Of a stretch of DNA of 64,000 bases, positions 24,732-50,652 are shown piece after piece; the first letter of the stretch is position 1; each line of letters starts with the position of its first letter. A program made the translations under genes and the position numbers. Source of the DNA: Zygnema cylindricum (lineage: Eukaryota > Streptophyta > Zygnematophyceae > Zygnematales > Zygnemataceae); the NCBI GenBank assembly GCA_037447655.1, contig JBBHKE010002511.1, positions 1-64,000 of the forward strand. Direction: 5' to 3'. Below the pieces are notes generated by a model. That model worked only from the letters and a program-made list of their open reading frames with translations, was not told the origin of the DNA and did not search any database.

Positions 24732-25880
24732 ATTGTGAAATAATGTGGATGTTGGTTTTCTACTACACTAGCGGGTGGTTAGGGAAATTTTGATGGTTTT
24801 TTGTGTTTTTAACTCTCTTGCTTCGAGTGTTGAATTAGAGGTGACGAGTGGGACACGAAAGGTATGGAGAGGGTTTTTGAATAAAGCGTAACTGAGTTCT
24901 TGTGGAAAGAGGAGAGGAGTGGACGTTGAAAATATCGAGTTTTGGGGTTCTTTCTATACTTGGATGAAACGTTACTTCATTTTGAAGATAACGTATTTTG
25001 GAATTTCTCCTCGCCACGTAGATTCCTTTCCCGCGTCATTGGAGGACTAAGACGTGTCGTGCACAATATGCGCTGCAAGCCGCGCGATAACTTTTGATTC
25101 AAGAAATGACGCATTCTGAGATGATTCCTTTCTTTACGCGCTTTTACGCGTTTTCACACGTCAGTTCAATTTTTTAGGGTTAACTGGAAGTACGTCAGAA
25201 ACTTCGACTATGGTAAGTTAATCTGGCTTCCGTACTTCCGTCATGATAACTCATTGATACCACGTGGGCACCAGAAACTGCCAGGTGGCCACCCAGGCCA
25301 GCTTGTCACAGGCTGTACAAACCATTGTTCAAATGTGCGAAGAAAATTGGAAGCTCTTTTTGTGGTAGCCCTTTACTATACGCGTACTTTACTTGAATGA
25401 GAATCGTTTAGTATGGGCCAGCCGCATATAGCGTTTCCAATTGTGTTCACACGTTTGAAGTATTGTACAGAAACAATTGTGGTCCGTACTGACTTGTCAT
25501 CCTCTCGTCGGAGGCTCGATTGAACGAAGCAACGAGGAGATTATGGAAACCGCGTCCGCAAAGAATCTAGAAGTCGGAATAATCCAATCTCATTGAACGG
25601 CTCACAGCCTTTCACGGAGGAAAGCGAGAATTCCAAAACTCGTTATCTTAAGGATCACGCAAACTTTCCTTCGAGGATGACGATCAACACCTATATGAAA
25701 GGGATTCCAAATCACGTTATTTCCAAGTTTCACCACTCGTCTCTTTCAGCAAAGAGCCGATACAACCCATCGCCAATCAAAAATTCCAAAACCGTCATTT
25801 CAGACTTCCATTTCACAGCTTCCCCTCCGTCGCTCTCCAATTCCAGTCTCCCGTTGAAGAGCCTACACTGCTTTAAACCA
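24732..25880. promoter_or_regulatory. shared 1.15-kb head-to-head upstream region with inverted homologous 5' flanks
   Basis: The sequence from about 25010 down to 24732 (minus) and that from about 25620 up to 25880 (plus) are related in inverted orientation, giving each ORF the same leader. The centre (about 25020-25560) holds G/C-richer sequence with 'acgcgctttta' words and may be a bidirectional promoter. That is inference from layout. Confidence 0.4.
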
Positions 25881-26369
25881 ATGGCTGCCAACATTCTCGC
25901 AATGGAAAATCTGTCTCTCTCCTCTCCTCGTGGCTCCCCGCCAAGGAGACACCGACGTTGTCTCTCCCGCGGCCATGGTCGTGTGAAGAAATGTACGGAC
26001 GGGCGTGGGAGGAGACGCATTCATGGATGTCATTTGAGACGTGGGAGAAGGGAGGGAGAGGACATGTTGACAGATGGAGAACAGAGAGAGTGGACTACCG
26101 GAGAAGATTTTACTACCGGCAAGGGGAAGTCGTGGAGGGGAAGGAAAGGATGTGACAAGTGTCACAGGTGTCACGATGGACAACCCCGTCACGAACGTCA
26201 CATGGAAAAAGGGAAGCATTTGGGACACGGCGAACAAAACGAGAGGAGCATCCATGAGAAGAGGGGAAACAAGTGTGACAGGAGTCACAAAGGTGATAAG
26301 AGTCACAGGCACGAGAAGCGTCACATAGGGCTGGACATGGTTGCCATTTGTGGACAAGTGAGCGAGTGA
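25881..26369 (+). CDS. basic His/Cys/Arg/Gly-rich hypothetical protein (paralogue of the 24731 ORF)
   Basis: 162 codons from the ATG at 25881 (MAANILAMENLSLSSPRG). The frame stays open for another 96 codons upstream, but homology with the inverted paralogue and the aligned ATGGC context favour this start. The N-terminal third is SR/RR-rich (SPPRRHRRCLSRGHGR). The C-terminal half has scattered CxxC/CH pairs (CDKCHRCHDG) generated by repeated 'gtGTCACa' words, so part of the composition is driven by DNA repeats. A GTGAGC donor-like site at 26356 near the end means the frame could be a first exon. Function unknown. Confidence 0.4.
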   Translation: MAANILAMENLSLSSPRGSPPRRHRRCLSRGHGRVKKCTDGRGRRRIHGCHLRRGRREGEDMLTDGEQREWTTGEDFTTGKGKSWRGRKGCDKCHRCHDGQPRHERHMEKGKHLGHGEQNERSIHEKRGNKCDRSHKGDKSHRHEKRHIGLDMVAICGQVSE

Positions 26370-26399
26370 GGACAAGCCATGTGGCGATACGGCAGCATG

Positions 26400-26400
26400 G

Positions 26401-26455
<55 letters not shown>

Positions 26456-26460
26456 TAAAA
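26400..26460. repeat. A-run plus (TA)n and (AAAT)n microsatellite
   Basis: An A run is followed by about 14 TA units and then four 'aaat' units. Confidence 0.95.
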
Positions 26461-27633
26461 TGGAAATGGTGGCGGTGGGAGTGAGGGGCCCAGGATCAGT
26501 TTGAAGGATATTAGTGTAGATCGAGGAGGCAACGCGGGAGAAGTAGGTTTAGCTCCCATTCAGGTTTCTGGGAGTTCTTGATTTCGGAAGCGGTATAGGC
26601 AATTTTGTCGTGAAAATTAACGTACGATATTGACAGGTACACCTTGAATCGTTATTAGCGTATAGAAATTATTAGTGTAAATAAAAAATTAGCGTCATTT
26701 ATTCTAATTTAGTGCCAGGAGACGTGGCAGATTATGGTCCACGTCTTTAAATAGTGTGACTTATTATATTTAAGGTATCAATGTCAAAATTTTGGGGTGC
26801 CGATATAGCGTACATAAGGCTAATAACGATTCACGGTGTAGTTGCCAGGAATTGTGATTCCTGTCTTAGTACCAAAGAGTTTTTCAGATCTCGTATGTAC
26901 ACAGCTTCAAATGTATAGAAAACAAACACAGAAGGTTTTACAATTTTTCCGGAGATTCTCTGAGCACTTCTAATAGTTATTGAAAACTGATGATGCGTTT
27001 AAACAGCTTCTGTGATCCATCTTCTGTCTCTTTGTTATCTTGTGCAAAACCATGAGAGTACATGGACACAAACGAAAAGGAAATGCCTGAACAAAATTGA
27101 AAAAACTCACACAGAACTAAAGAAACCAAAGATGAAAACACAGCTAAAGAAAATTAGGTATGTCTTGATGGACAGTTCACAGATCAATTGTGAACTGCAA
27201 AGTTATAAGCAAAAGAAGGAAAAACACAAAAAAAAATTGTCCTTGCCAATTGGTATTCAAAATCGGAGATGTTGACACTTGTTTCCAAATTATACTAGAC
27301 ATTGAACATTAAGCATTATACAGCTTTTATACTAAAACATCATACCGTACACGAGTAGACTACATATTTTAAATTAGGCAGACTCAAGCTGTGACATTTA
27401 GAAGCCTTCCTGACAGCAAATACAAGGCCGATCTCAAAATTGTACTTTGAATGAAAGCCAAAAAAGTGAGCAAACCAAAATTTAACCACGATATTGGTAT
27501 AACTATATATTGTGAAGCAAAACATGCAGATTCTCTTGGATGGATTATGAACAGTTTCAGAAGATAAAAGGATCAAAAGTTAAGAAATCATATTGATATA
27601 CAGGCTTAAAAGTAATGCAGAAACTTGGACATA
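26461..27633. other. intergenic/3' flank between the plus-strand ORF and the E1 gene
   Basis: Contains the MITE at 26639-26840 and, from about 27375, the outer part of the duplicated block that ends the E1 gene. No additional gene recognised; the A-rich Lys-rich frame at 27012-27275 is not convincing. Confidence 0.4.
26639..26840. mobile_element. MITE, TACACC..GAATCGTTATTAGC ends
   Basis: 202 bp: the left end TACACCTTGAATCGTTATTAGC mirrors the right end GCTAATAACGATTCACGGTGTA. The interior contains 'gacgtggcagattatggtcc' and 'ctttaaatagtgtgac', shared with the copy at 27922 and, more loosely, with 2575 and 20146. Confidence 0.8.
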
Positions 27634-42589
<14,956 letters not shown>

Positions 42590-42686
42590 GTACGGAATGC
42601 AAGCCCACCCTGTCGAGAGTGAGAATGATACACCACCCGTCGGTATTACCTATTAGCGCCGGTCCTGGGCGAATACGGAAAGGGGG

Positions 42687-43149
42687 CAGCGGTCGCAAAA
42701 GTCAAAATTTTAGATAACCGAAACCGACCGTTTTTTTTTTCAAAATCTGAGTACCCGACGCCCGACCGGGTTATGTCACGCTCCAAAATTGTTAACCGTT
42801 AACCGAAACGCGTTTACGAAGATAAAAGTTAACCGAAACTCGATTTCTCGCGACTAACCGTACCCGCCAGTACCCGAATAAGTACAAAATTAGTGGTACA
42901 TCTCCCGTATACCTTTCACTATAACAAGAGTACAAGTACAATAATGTTGGATTGTATACACAGTACAAAATTTTCATTTTTATCGTTTTTTGTTTACCCG
43001 ACTGTAACCGATTTTATTTTATTTTTTTGTGAATCAACCGCCCGAATCCGCCCGACCCCCCAAATTTGGCAACCGAATCCGTTCCGGATCCGACGCGGGC
43101 GGTCGGTTGACGGTCAGTTACGGTTTCGGTTGACATTTTGCGACCTCTG
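42687..43149. mobile_element. hAT MITE upstream of the E1 start codon
   Basis: The ends CAGCGGTCGCAAAA and inverse CAGAGGTCGCAAAA are flanked by a perfect 8-bp duplication aaaggggg (42679-42686 and 43150-43157). The interior is rich in 'aaccgaaacc' and 'cgaccgggt' words and contains no transposase. The 3' end of the element lies 98 bp from the E1 ATG at 42589. Confidence 0.85.
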
Positions 43150-43164
43150 AAAGGGGGCTAAATC

Positions 43165-43526
43165 TAGTGTTGTGTATCGGGAGGGTTTTGTCGATAATCG
43201 ATATGTACCTATTTTTGGCTGGCCGAAATCAATATATTGGCACGATATATCGACATCGGCGATATCGCCCATAAAAAAACCGATTGGTTTTTTATCGCGA
43301 TAACCCCGAACCGATAAATATCGGCGATAATTGTACGGTTATTGCCGTACAACTGTACAGTTTATTTCGTCGTACAGAACCGTCATTAATCCGCTACATG
43401 GAGTACGGTACAAATTGTTACACGTGGCATACCACGCTATATACGGTGAAAACTATAATACAATATACTATAAAGTACTATTATATACCCTACAATATTT
43501 TTTCCAATGATCGTCGATAAGAAATT
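43165..43526. mobile_element. 5' half of a TAGTGTTGTGTATCGG hAT-like MITE
   Basis: Begins TAGTGTTGTGTATCGG like the copies at 7430 and 17006 and follows them through 'gtcgataagaaattt', then stops at the start of a copia LTR. The missing half is at 61180-61280. Confidence 0.8.
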
Positions 43527-44578
43527 TGTAGAAATTAATGGTTCTTGTAGTATTTCCTAGGTCTAAAATGAAATGCAGAAAAGAACCCGAGGTAGTCTGC
43601 CTCTAACTCCTCTCTTCAGCTCCCACACTTGTCGCAATCACAAAAGGTTGAAGAGGGAGATAAAGCCATGGCTGCTTGTGCTGTCCAGAGAGAGACAGGC
43701 TGTTGTTTTTTAGAAAGGTTTACTAAAAGCATACTTGATGGACCCAGGATTTGATCCAAATACTTGTCATCCGTCAAGTCAGCCGATACAGTTAGCTTTA
43801 TTCTTAAAGTCTAAGATCGATGCTGAGCCATATAGGGTTTGACAAATACTTAAACAATTAGACGTGAACTAATTTATTAAACGGCAACTATATACGTCAT
43901 GCATAGATTCAGTTTTGTAAAGTAAGAAGTATGGTACGGTTCAGAAACGAAAACCGCGCATTTTATTTCGACTGCGAAACAAACATCGCGTAAGTATTTA
44001 TGACAACTACGATTGAAACACGGTTTTGATCAGACGGTCGCGAAGGATGCCGATATCGCGGAATAAGATTTTGGCGGTTTGTTGTCACCCCCATATCGAT
44101 TGACACGCGGCACATCCACATTGGATTACGGCATCTCCAGAGATTACATGAACGAATCCAGATATAACATGTGTCGACTGGTTGACCTTGTCCTACAATG
44201 GCCATGTAGAAAGTACACCAGCAACTGTACCTTTCTTTACGACACACAATTTTGATTGGTGGCGTACTTCAGTAGATAGAGTTTTAGAGAGAGATATGAC
44301 TTAGGAAGATTTGGTAGATAGGACCCTCTCTCCCAGAGAGCTTCTACACAAAAAAAGTCAACTTTGACCCTCTATAACGTACTACTCAGGGGAGCAAATT
44401 CTGAGATTCTTTTTGCTATTGACTCAGAGGAGTCTTCCCTTCACAAGGGAGAAGGTGGTCAGATTTTTGGTCTGCCAGGGTGGCAATTACTCTTGCTAAA
44501 ACAAAAAGGGTTCAGCGTTATCCTAGAGGCTTCGTGTGAGCTGCCTACTTTGAGGACCTATAGAGGTCTCAGATTTGA
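43527..44578 (+). repeat. copia LTR 1
   Basis: About 1.05 kb, starting TGTAGAAATTAATGG, collinear with the LTRs at 49605, 55091 and about 60190. An antisense tRNA-like stretch lies near 43745-43815. The end is placed by comparison with LTR 2 and 3, which finish GTTGCA. Confidence 0.8.
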
Positions 44579-47500
44579 AGGTTATGGGCCCACTCTCTAG
44601 GGTGACCATCTTTAATGAAACTAGCTTTATATTTTGGGAGAGTATGATGACAAGAACTCTATGTGAGAAAAGGTTTTGGGGAATACTGAGTGGAGGGGTG
44701 AGGCGTCTATCTAGTCTTGGCATCCCTGTAGGGTTTGGAGGAAGCAGATTCACCAGAGATGCTGATCTTTCTCCAAAAAAGGAGACAAAGGAAAGGGAGT
44801 TGGGGGACAAAGGAAATGAATAAGAGATAAGCACACCAATAGCAACTGGTTCGGCATTCATATAACCTATTCCGAAAAACGAGGAGAATAATACTAACAC
44901 ATGGGACTACAACAATATGGCGGCAAAGCACTTCATCCCCTGTCATCATACTCAAGGGCTTGCATCTTCTCATTTGCAGGTAGAGAGGGCATCCCATCTT
45001 TGGGTGCCTCTCATATAGATGTACCGAAGTGGTACGATTTGTTGAAATTTATAGATTTCTAGATCTTCTCTCTGGGTCACCTCGTGGGATGTTGCATTTA
45101 AATATGTTAGTATAAAAGGAAAAAAAAGGACGGGCAGCCTGCCTCCACCTCCTCTCTCTAGCCACCATACTTCTTGTAGTCACTGAAGGATAGAGAGGAA
45201 GGTTGATCCATGGTTGCCTTAGTTCAAACAGGCAGTTATTTTTAGTAGGGTACTAAAAATATACCCGATGGACCCGGGATTTGATCCCGATACCTGCGGT
45301 TCGTCAAATTGGCGATAGCGGTCAGCTTTGTCCTTTTAGACTAGGACCAATACTAAATGCTATAGTATGTGACAGATATATATATATATATTTAGAGAGG
45401 AATAAATCCATTTAACTCAAACTGTATACAGCATGCATAGATACAGTTTTATGAAAGTACAAAGTACGATACTATTTCAAAACGGATACCACGCATTTTG
45501 TTCTGACTGCGAAACAAATGTCGCGCAAGTATTTATAATAGCTAAGATTGCATCCCGCTGCAAATCCAACGGCGCACATCATCGGCGAAATCCCAGAGTG
45601 GTCACTTTGGCGTTTTGTGACGTGGAATGACCTAGAGCCACGTGGAGAGATGACATTTGGTCATGAGAATTCTGAGTAATGTACGGACGAGTGAAAAGTA
45701 GATACGCGTCCGCTAAATAGCCTTGTTGTACATAGGCCGTACAAAAGGTACATCGGCAGTAGTACTTTTTGGTACGGTACAGTAATCTGATTGGTACGTA
45801 CTTCAGTAGATATAAGTTATTAGATGGAATTAGGACTTAGAAAATTTTCGTAGGTAGTCACCTCTCCCTTTGAGAGTTTGTACAAATTGGCATTTTTACT
45901 GCCTCATAACTTATCGGCTGGTTGGCCGTTTTCAGTGATTCTTTTTGCTACGGACTCAAGGGATCCGAAGGGGAGGATTAAGATCTGAAGGGGAGGAAAG
46001 AGTGGACAAGCCTTGGGAACTGGGACCGATTGGAGGAAGAATGATTCTAGGAAACAATTCAAAAATTATGGAGGAATGGGGCAAAAAAATCAGACTAATG
46101 AGTTTGGACCAAGGGCTCCCAAGGGTTTGTGTCATTTTTGTAAGAAACTATGGCACTATATGGCGGAGTGCAATAAGCTAACCGAACTTCGATTAAAGGA
46201 TGGGCAAATCAGTGGTCCTCCAAGAGGAAAGAAAAAGGCTCTTATAACTCAGGTACACAAGAAGGAATCTAAGGATGAGGACGGTGAGCTCTTCCTAGAT
46301 AAGGAGTTGGAGGCAAAGACCGAGGTCGAAATTCCTCGCAAGCAAAAATGTGCTTTTGAAGGTTTGAAAGGTGAAGGAGGTTAGATTGTGGATTCTGGTG
46401 CCTCTATGCACATGTGTAAGGATAAACACATGTTTATTACGATGAGAAAGATTCCCACCGTAGAGATAAGGCATGGGGATGGAAGGGTAGTCACTACTAT
46501 TATGGTAGGATCGGTAGATCTGAAAGTCTTAGTGGAAAGAAAAACATCCATAATGACATTCTTTGATGTGTTGTTTATTCCAAAGTTAAACAAAAACTTC
46601 ATCTCAACATCTGTGTTAGATGATAACGGTATTTAGACTAACACTAGGAAGGGAACCTATAGTGTTAGCTTTGAGGAGGAAGTTTATTTCACTGCTGAAA
46701 AAGGTAGCCAAGGGATGTTTAGGTTGATTTTAAGCAATGAAAAGAAGAAACTTTACTATGTTGGTGTTTATAATATCATGTTGTGGCATAAGAGGCTTGG
46801 ACATGCGCATTTAGATAAGTTGAAAAAAATAAAAAAGATGGGAATAGTGGAAGGAATTAAGTTCGCAGAAAGTAAAAACCTAAGTGACTGTAGTGGTTGT
46901 GCTCAAGGTAAGGCACACAGGTTACCCTTCCCTAAGGAAGCCACTTATAATAGAGAAAAGGTGTAAGACTTGGTACACACTGATATTTGGGGACCGGCCA
47001 GAGTGCCCTCACCCGGTGGTAAAAGGTTTATGATGATAATTAGTGATGATTGGTCTCGATACTCTAGAGTGTATTTTTTGAAAAATATATCAGAGGCTCC
47101 ACAGGTTTTTAAGGAATATAAGGTATAGAGTGAGAAACTCCATGAAACCTCTATTAAGAGGGCAAGGAGTAATAATGGGGGATAGTATACCTCCAATCAG
47201 TTTGAGGATTTTTTTATAGAAGATGGAATGCAACACCAAAAGACAGTTCCTGAAAATCTTGAGCAGAATGGTGTAGCCGAGAGGTTAAATAGAACACTAA
47301 GTGAAAGTGCGAGGGGTATGCTCTCAGATAAGAAAATAAGAAAGAGATTTTGGGCCGAAGCTATGAACTATGTAAATTATCTCAAAAATAGAGTTCTTAC
47401 TTCAACAATTAAAGGCTGAACTCCTTATGAGGGATGGACCGGCCAAAAACCAGATGTCTCACACTTAAATATTTTCGGTAGTCAAATATTCAGCTTAGAC

Positions 47501-49604
47501 ACAGATCGGTCAAATGTGAAGTTGATTCCGAGAAGAAAACCAAGATATTTGCTAGGATATGATGAAGATGTAAAAGAACATAGAGACTATGATCTCAAGA
47601 GAGAAGATATAATTCTATTAAAACATATAGTGGTCATGGATGAAGGGAAATCTATAGATCCCTTTAAGCATACAATGACAGCAAAAATCAGATTTGATTC
47701 AGAATATTATGATGACTTTGAGCTTCCTAATTATCCAAGTTTTTGAGAAGACAATGATCTTGCAGGTACAAATCAAACCGAGGAGGATTTAGCCGTAGAA
47801 ATCGTAGTGCCAACTCCAACCGAAGTGGAAGACATGGTGGGAATAGACGCCGAATTAACGGATACGGGAGAAGTCAAAATTGTTCAAAAGAATCCACAAT
47901 AACCATCCATTTTGGCATCATAGTTTGAGGGTGGAAGGAGAAGCAACAAAAGAGTGCAAGAGAAACAAGTTAACAACAAGGTAACCAAATTGTCTAACCA
48001 CGATGAACCCCAAACTTATGGTGAGGCGATGAAATATCCTGAGAGGAACCAGTGAAAGACAACCATTAATGAGGAGATGGCTTCGATTATGGCAGATGAT
48101 ACGTGGGAATTGGTGAACTGTCCCCCTCATAGGAATGCAATCAAGTGTAAGTGGGTATTCAAATTGAAACTCAACCAGAATAACACCATTGAGCGCTACA
48201 AGGCTTAGTTAGTGGCGAAGGGATTTACCCAAAAAGAGGGAATTGACTACGAGGAGAGTTTTCCTCTGGTTGTCAGGTTTCCCTCTGTTCAGATACTTCT
48301 CAGTATGGCGGCAGCAGAAGACACGGAAGTGCATCAGATGGACATCAAGACGGCTTTCCTAAATGGAGAATTGGAAGAGGAGATTTTTATGCGACAACCC
48401 GAAAGATTTGTCGAGCAACGGAAGAAGAGCAAGGTATGTCGATTGATCACATCTTTGTATGGGTTGAAATAGGCGCCCCGTCAATGGAAGAAGAAGCACG
48501 ATGAGTTTCTTACATGTTAAAGATATATTCAGATCAACTCATATCACTCAATTTATTTGTTTGAAGATAAAGAATGAATCATTTTTATTGCAATTTATGT
48601 TGATGATTTGCTTGTTTTAAGTAAATTTATAGATAAAATAAACAAGTTGAAAAATGATCTAAAAGGTAGATTTGAGATCAATGATATGGGAGAAGCAAGG
48701 TATATTTTGGGAATTCAGGTAGAGAGAGACGAAGATAGAAAGATAATAAGATTAACTCAAAAGGAGGCCATTGGAATCATGTTAGAAAGATTCTAAATGG
48801 ACAAAGCTAATAGTTGTACCACTCCAATGGAACTAAAGAAGGGAAGTGAGGGGAGTGTGCAAGAGGGAGTTATAATTTTGGATGATGAGATACGCCCGAA
48901 AGAGAAAAGATTTATGCAAACCATCCCTTAAAGACAAGTAGTGGGCAGCCTAATATTTTTCATGAATTGTACCCGTCCAGACATAGCCGCAGCTGTAGGA
49001 TTACCAAATAGGAGTCTAAATGCTCCCACTAAAAAAGATTGGGAGGTAGCTAAGAGAGTCTTTATATATCTCATAGGCATTAGAGATCTATGGTTGCATT
49101 TGGGTGGGAACAATACTAACATCACCACTTGGACTGATGGTAGCTATGGGGATGCTCCTATGAAGAGATGCACGTTTAGGTATGTATTGTATGTGGGTGA
49201 TGGGGCTTGTTACTAGAGCAGCAAACAACAAAAGGTCATTGCTCAAACTACCATGGAGGCTGAGTACATGGCCTCTTGCTCTGCTGTAAAAGAATTAATG
49301 TGGGTTAAATCCTTGCTTGGTGAACTTGGTCATCTTAAGAGTGGTATTCAGAAAGTTTTTTATAACAATCAGGCAGCTATTGCCATTTCTACCAATCTTA
49401 TAAACCATTTTAAAGCAAAACATATGGACATTAGACTTGGTTTTGTTAGGGAAAAGGTAAAAGACAAAACAAACAATTTAGAATATAGACCAGATAGTGA
49501 AATGGTAGCGGATATGATGACCAAACTTGTGCCTTCCCCTAAGCTAATTTTTTGCAATGAGAAGTGTGGTTTGAAATTAAAAGGTGACTAGAAAATAAAG
49601 GGAG
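44579..49604 (+). mobile_element. Ty1/copia internal region, copy 1 (decayed)
   Basis: Gag-pol remnants in pol order INT-RT-RH, typical of copia. Gag has a CCHC knuckle (CHFCKKLWHYMAEC) near 46130. Protease has IVDSGASMHMCKDKH at 46385. Pre-integrase LWHKRLGHAHLDKL is at about 46780. Integrase has HTDIWGPARVPS, then ENLEQNGVAERLNRTLS at 47260. RT has AKGFTQKEGIDYEESFPL, HQMDIKTAFLNGE and IYVDDLLVL (48212-48640). RNase H has MEAEYMASCSAVKELMWVKS and NNQAAIAI (49253-49591). In-frame stops at many points (e.g. TAG at 46382) show it is dead. Much of gag is replaced by an LTR fragment at 45040-45955. Confidence 0.9.
45040..45955 (+). mobile_element. solo/truncated LTR of a second copia family inside copy 1
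   Basis: Begins TGTTGAAATTTATAG after 'ggtacgatt' and matches the LTR of the minus-strand element (62080-63074, inverse). Shared words include 'actttggcgttttgtgac' and 'ctgcctcataacttatcg'. It ends abruptly within the LTR at 'ggactcaag', joined to gag sequence, so the 3' end and part of gag are deleted. Confidence 0.75.
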
Positions 49605-50652
49605 TGAAAAAATTAATGGTAATTTTAGTATTTCCTAGGTCTAAAATTAAATGTAGAAAAAAAGCCGACGCAGTTTGCCTCTAACTCCTCTATTCAGCTC
49701 CCATACTTGTCATTGTCACTGAAGGTTGATAAGGGAGATAGAGCCATGGCTGCCTGTGCTATCTAGAGAAAGACAGGCATATGTTTTAGTAGATTTACTA
49801 AAAGGGTACTTGACAGACCCAGGATTTGATCATGGTACCTTTGTTTGTCAAGCTAGCCAGCAGCACTAAGCTCAATCTTACAAGTCTAAGATCGGTGCTG
49901 AGACATTTAGGGTTTGACAAACATATAAACTCTTAGGCGTGAACTAATTCATTTAGCGGAAAATATAGACCTCGCGCATGGATACACTTTTGTAAAGTAC
50001 AGAGTACGGTACGGTTTTGAAACGGATATCGCGCATTTTGTTTCGAAAGCGAAACAAATATCGCGCAAAGATTTATGACGGCTACGATTAAAACCAGGTT
50101 TTGATCGGACGGCCAGGAAGGATGCCAAGATCACGCAATAGGATTTTGGCGGTTTTCGGTCACCGCCACATCGATTGACACGTGGGGCACCCACATTGGA
50201 TAACGGCATCTCCGAAGATTATAGGAACGAATCCAGATATAACATGTGTCCACTGGTTGGCCATGTCGTACAATGGCCATACAAAAAGTACACCGACACC
50301 CGTACCTTTCTGTACGACACAGTATTTTGATTGGTGCCGTACTTCGGTAGCTAGTGTTTTAGAGAGAGATAGGACTTAGGAAAATTTGGTAGATAGCATC
50401 CTCTCTCGCAGAGAGCTTCTGTACAAAAGGTCAACTTTGACCCTCCATAACTTACTACTTAGGGGAGCAAATTCAAAAATTCTTTTTGCTATCGACTCAA
50501 AAGAGTCTTCCGTTCACAAGGGTGAAGGTGGTTAGAGTTTTTATCTGCCAGGGTGGTAGTTATTCTTGCTGAAACACAAAAAGGTAAAGGTTATCCTATA
50601 GGTTTCATGTGAGCTACCTACTCTGAGGACCTATAGAAGTCTCGGAGTTGCA
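49605..50652 (+). repeat. copia LTR 2
   Basis: Preceded by a polypurine tract (aaaataaagggag). Begins TGAAAAAATTAATGG and ends near GTTGCA. Antisense tRNA-like stretch at 49820-49895. Confidence 0.8.

Noticed and set aside
42687-43149. 'ttaaccgttaaccgaaac' words as interstitial telomere-like repeats
   Set aside because: Not tandem or regular; they belong to a bounded hAT MITE with an 8-bp target duplication.
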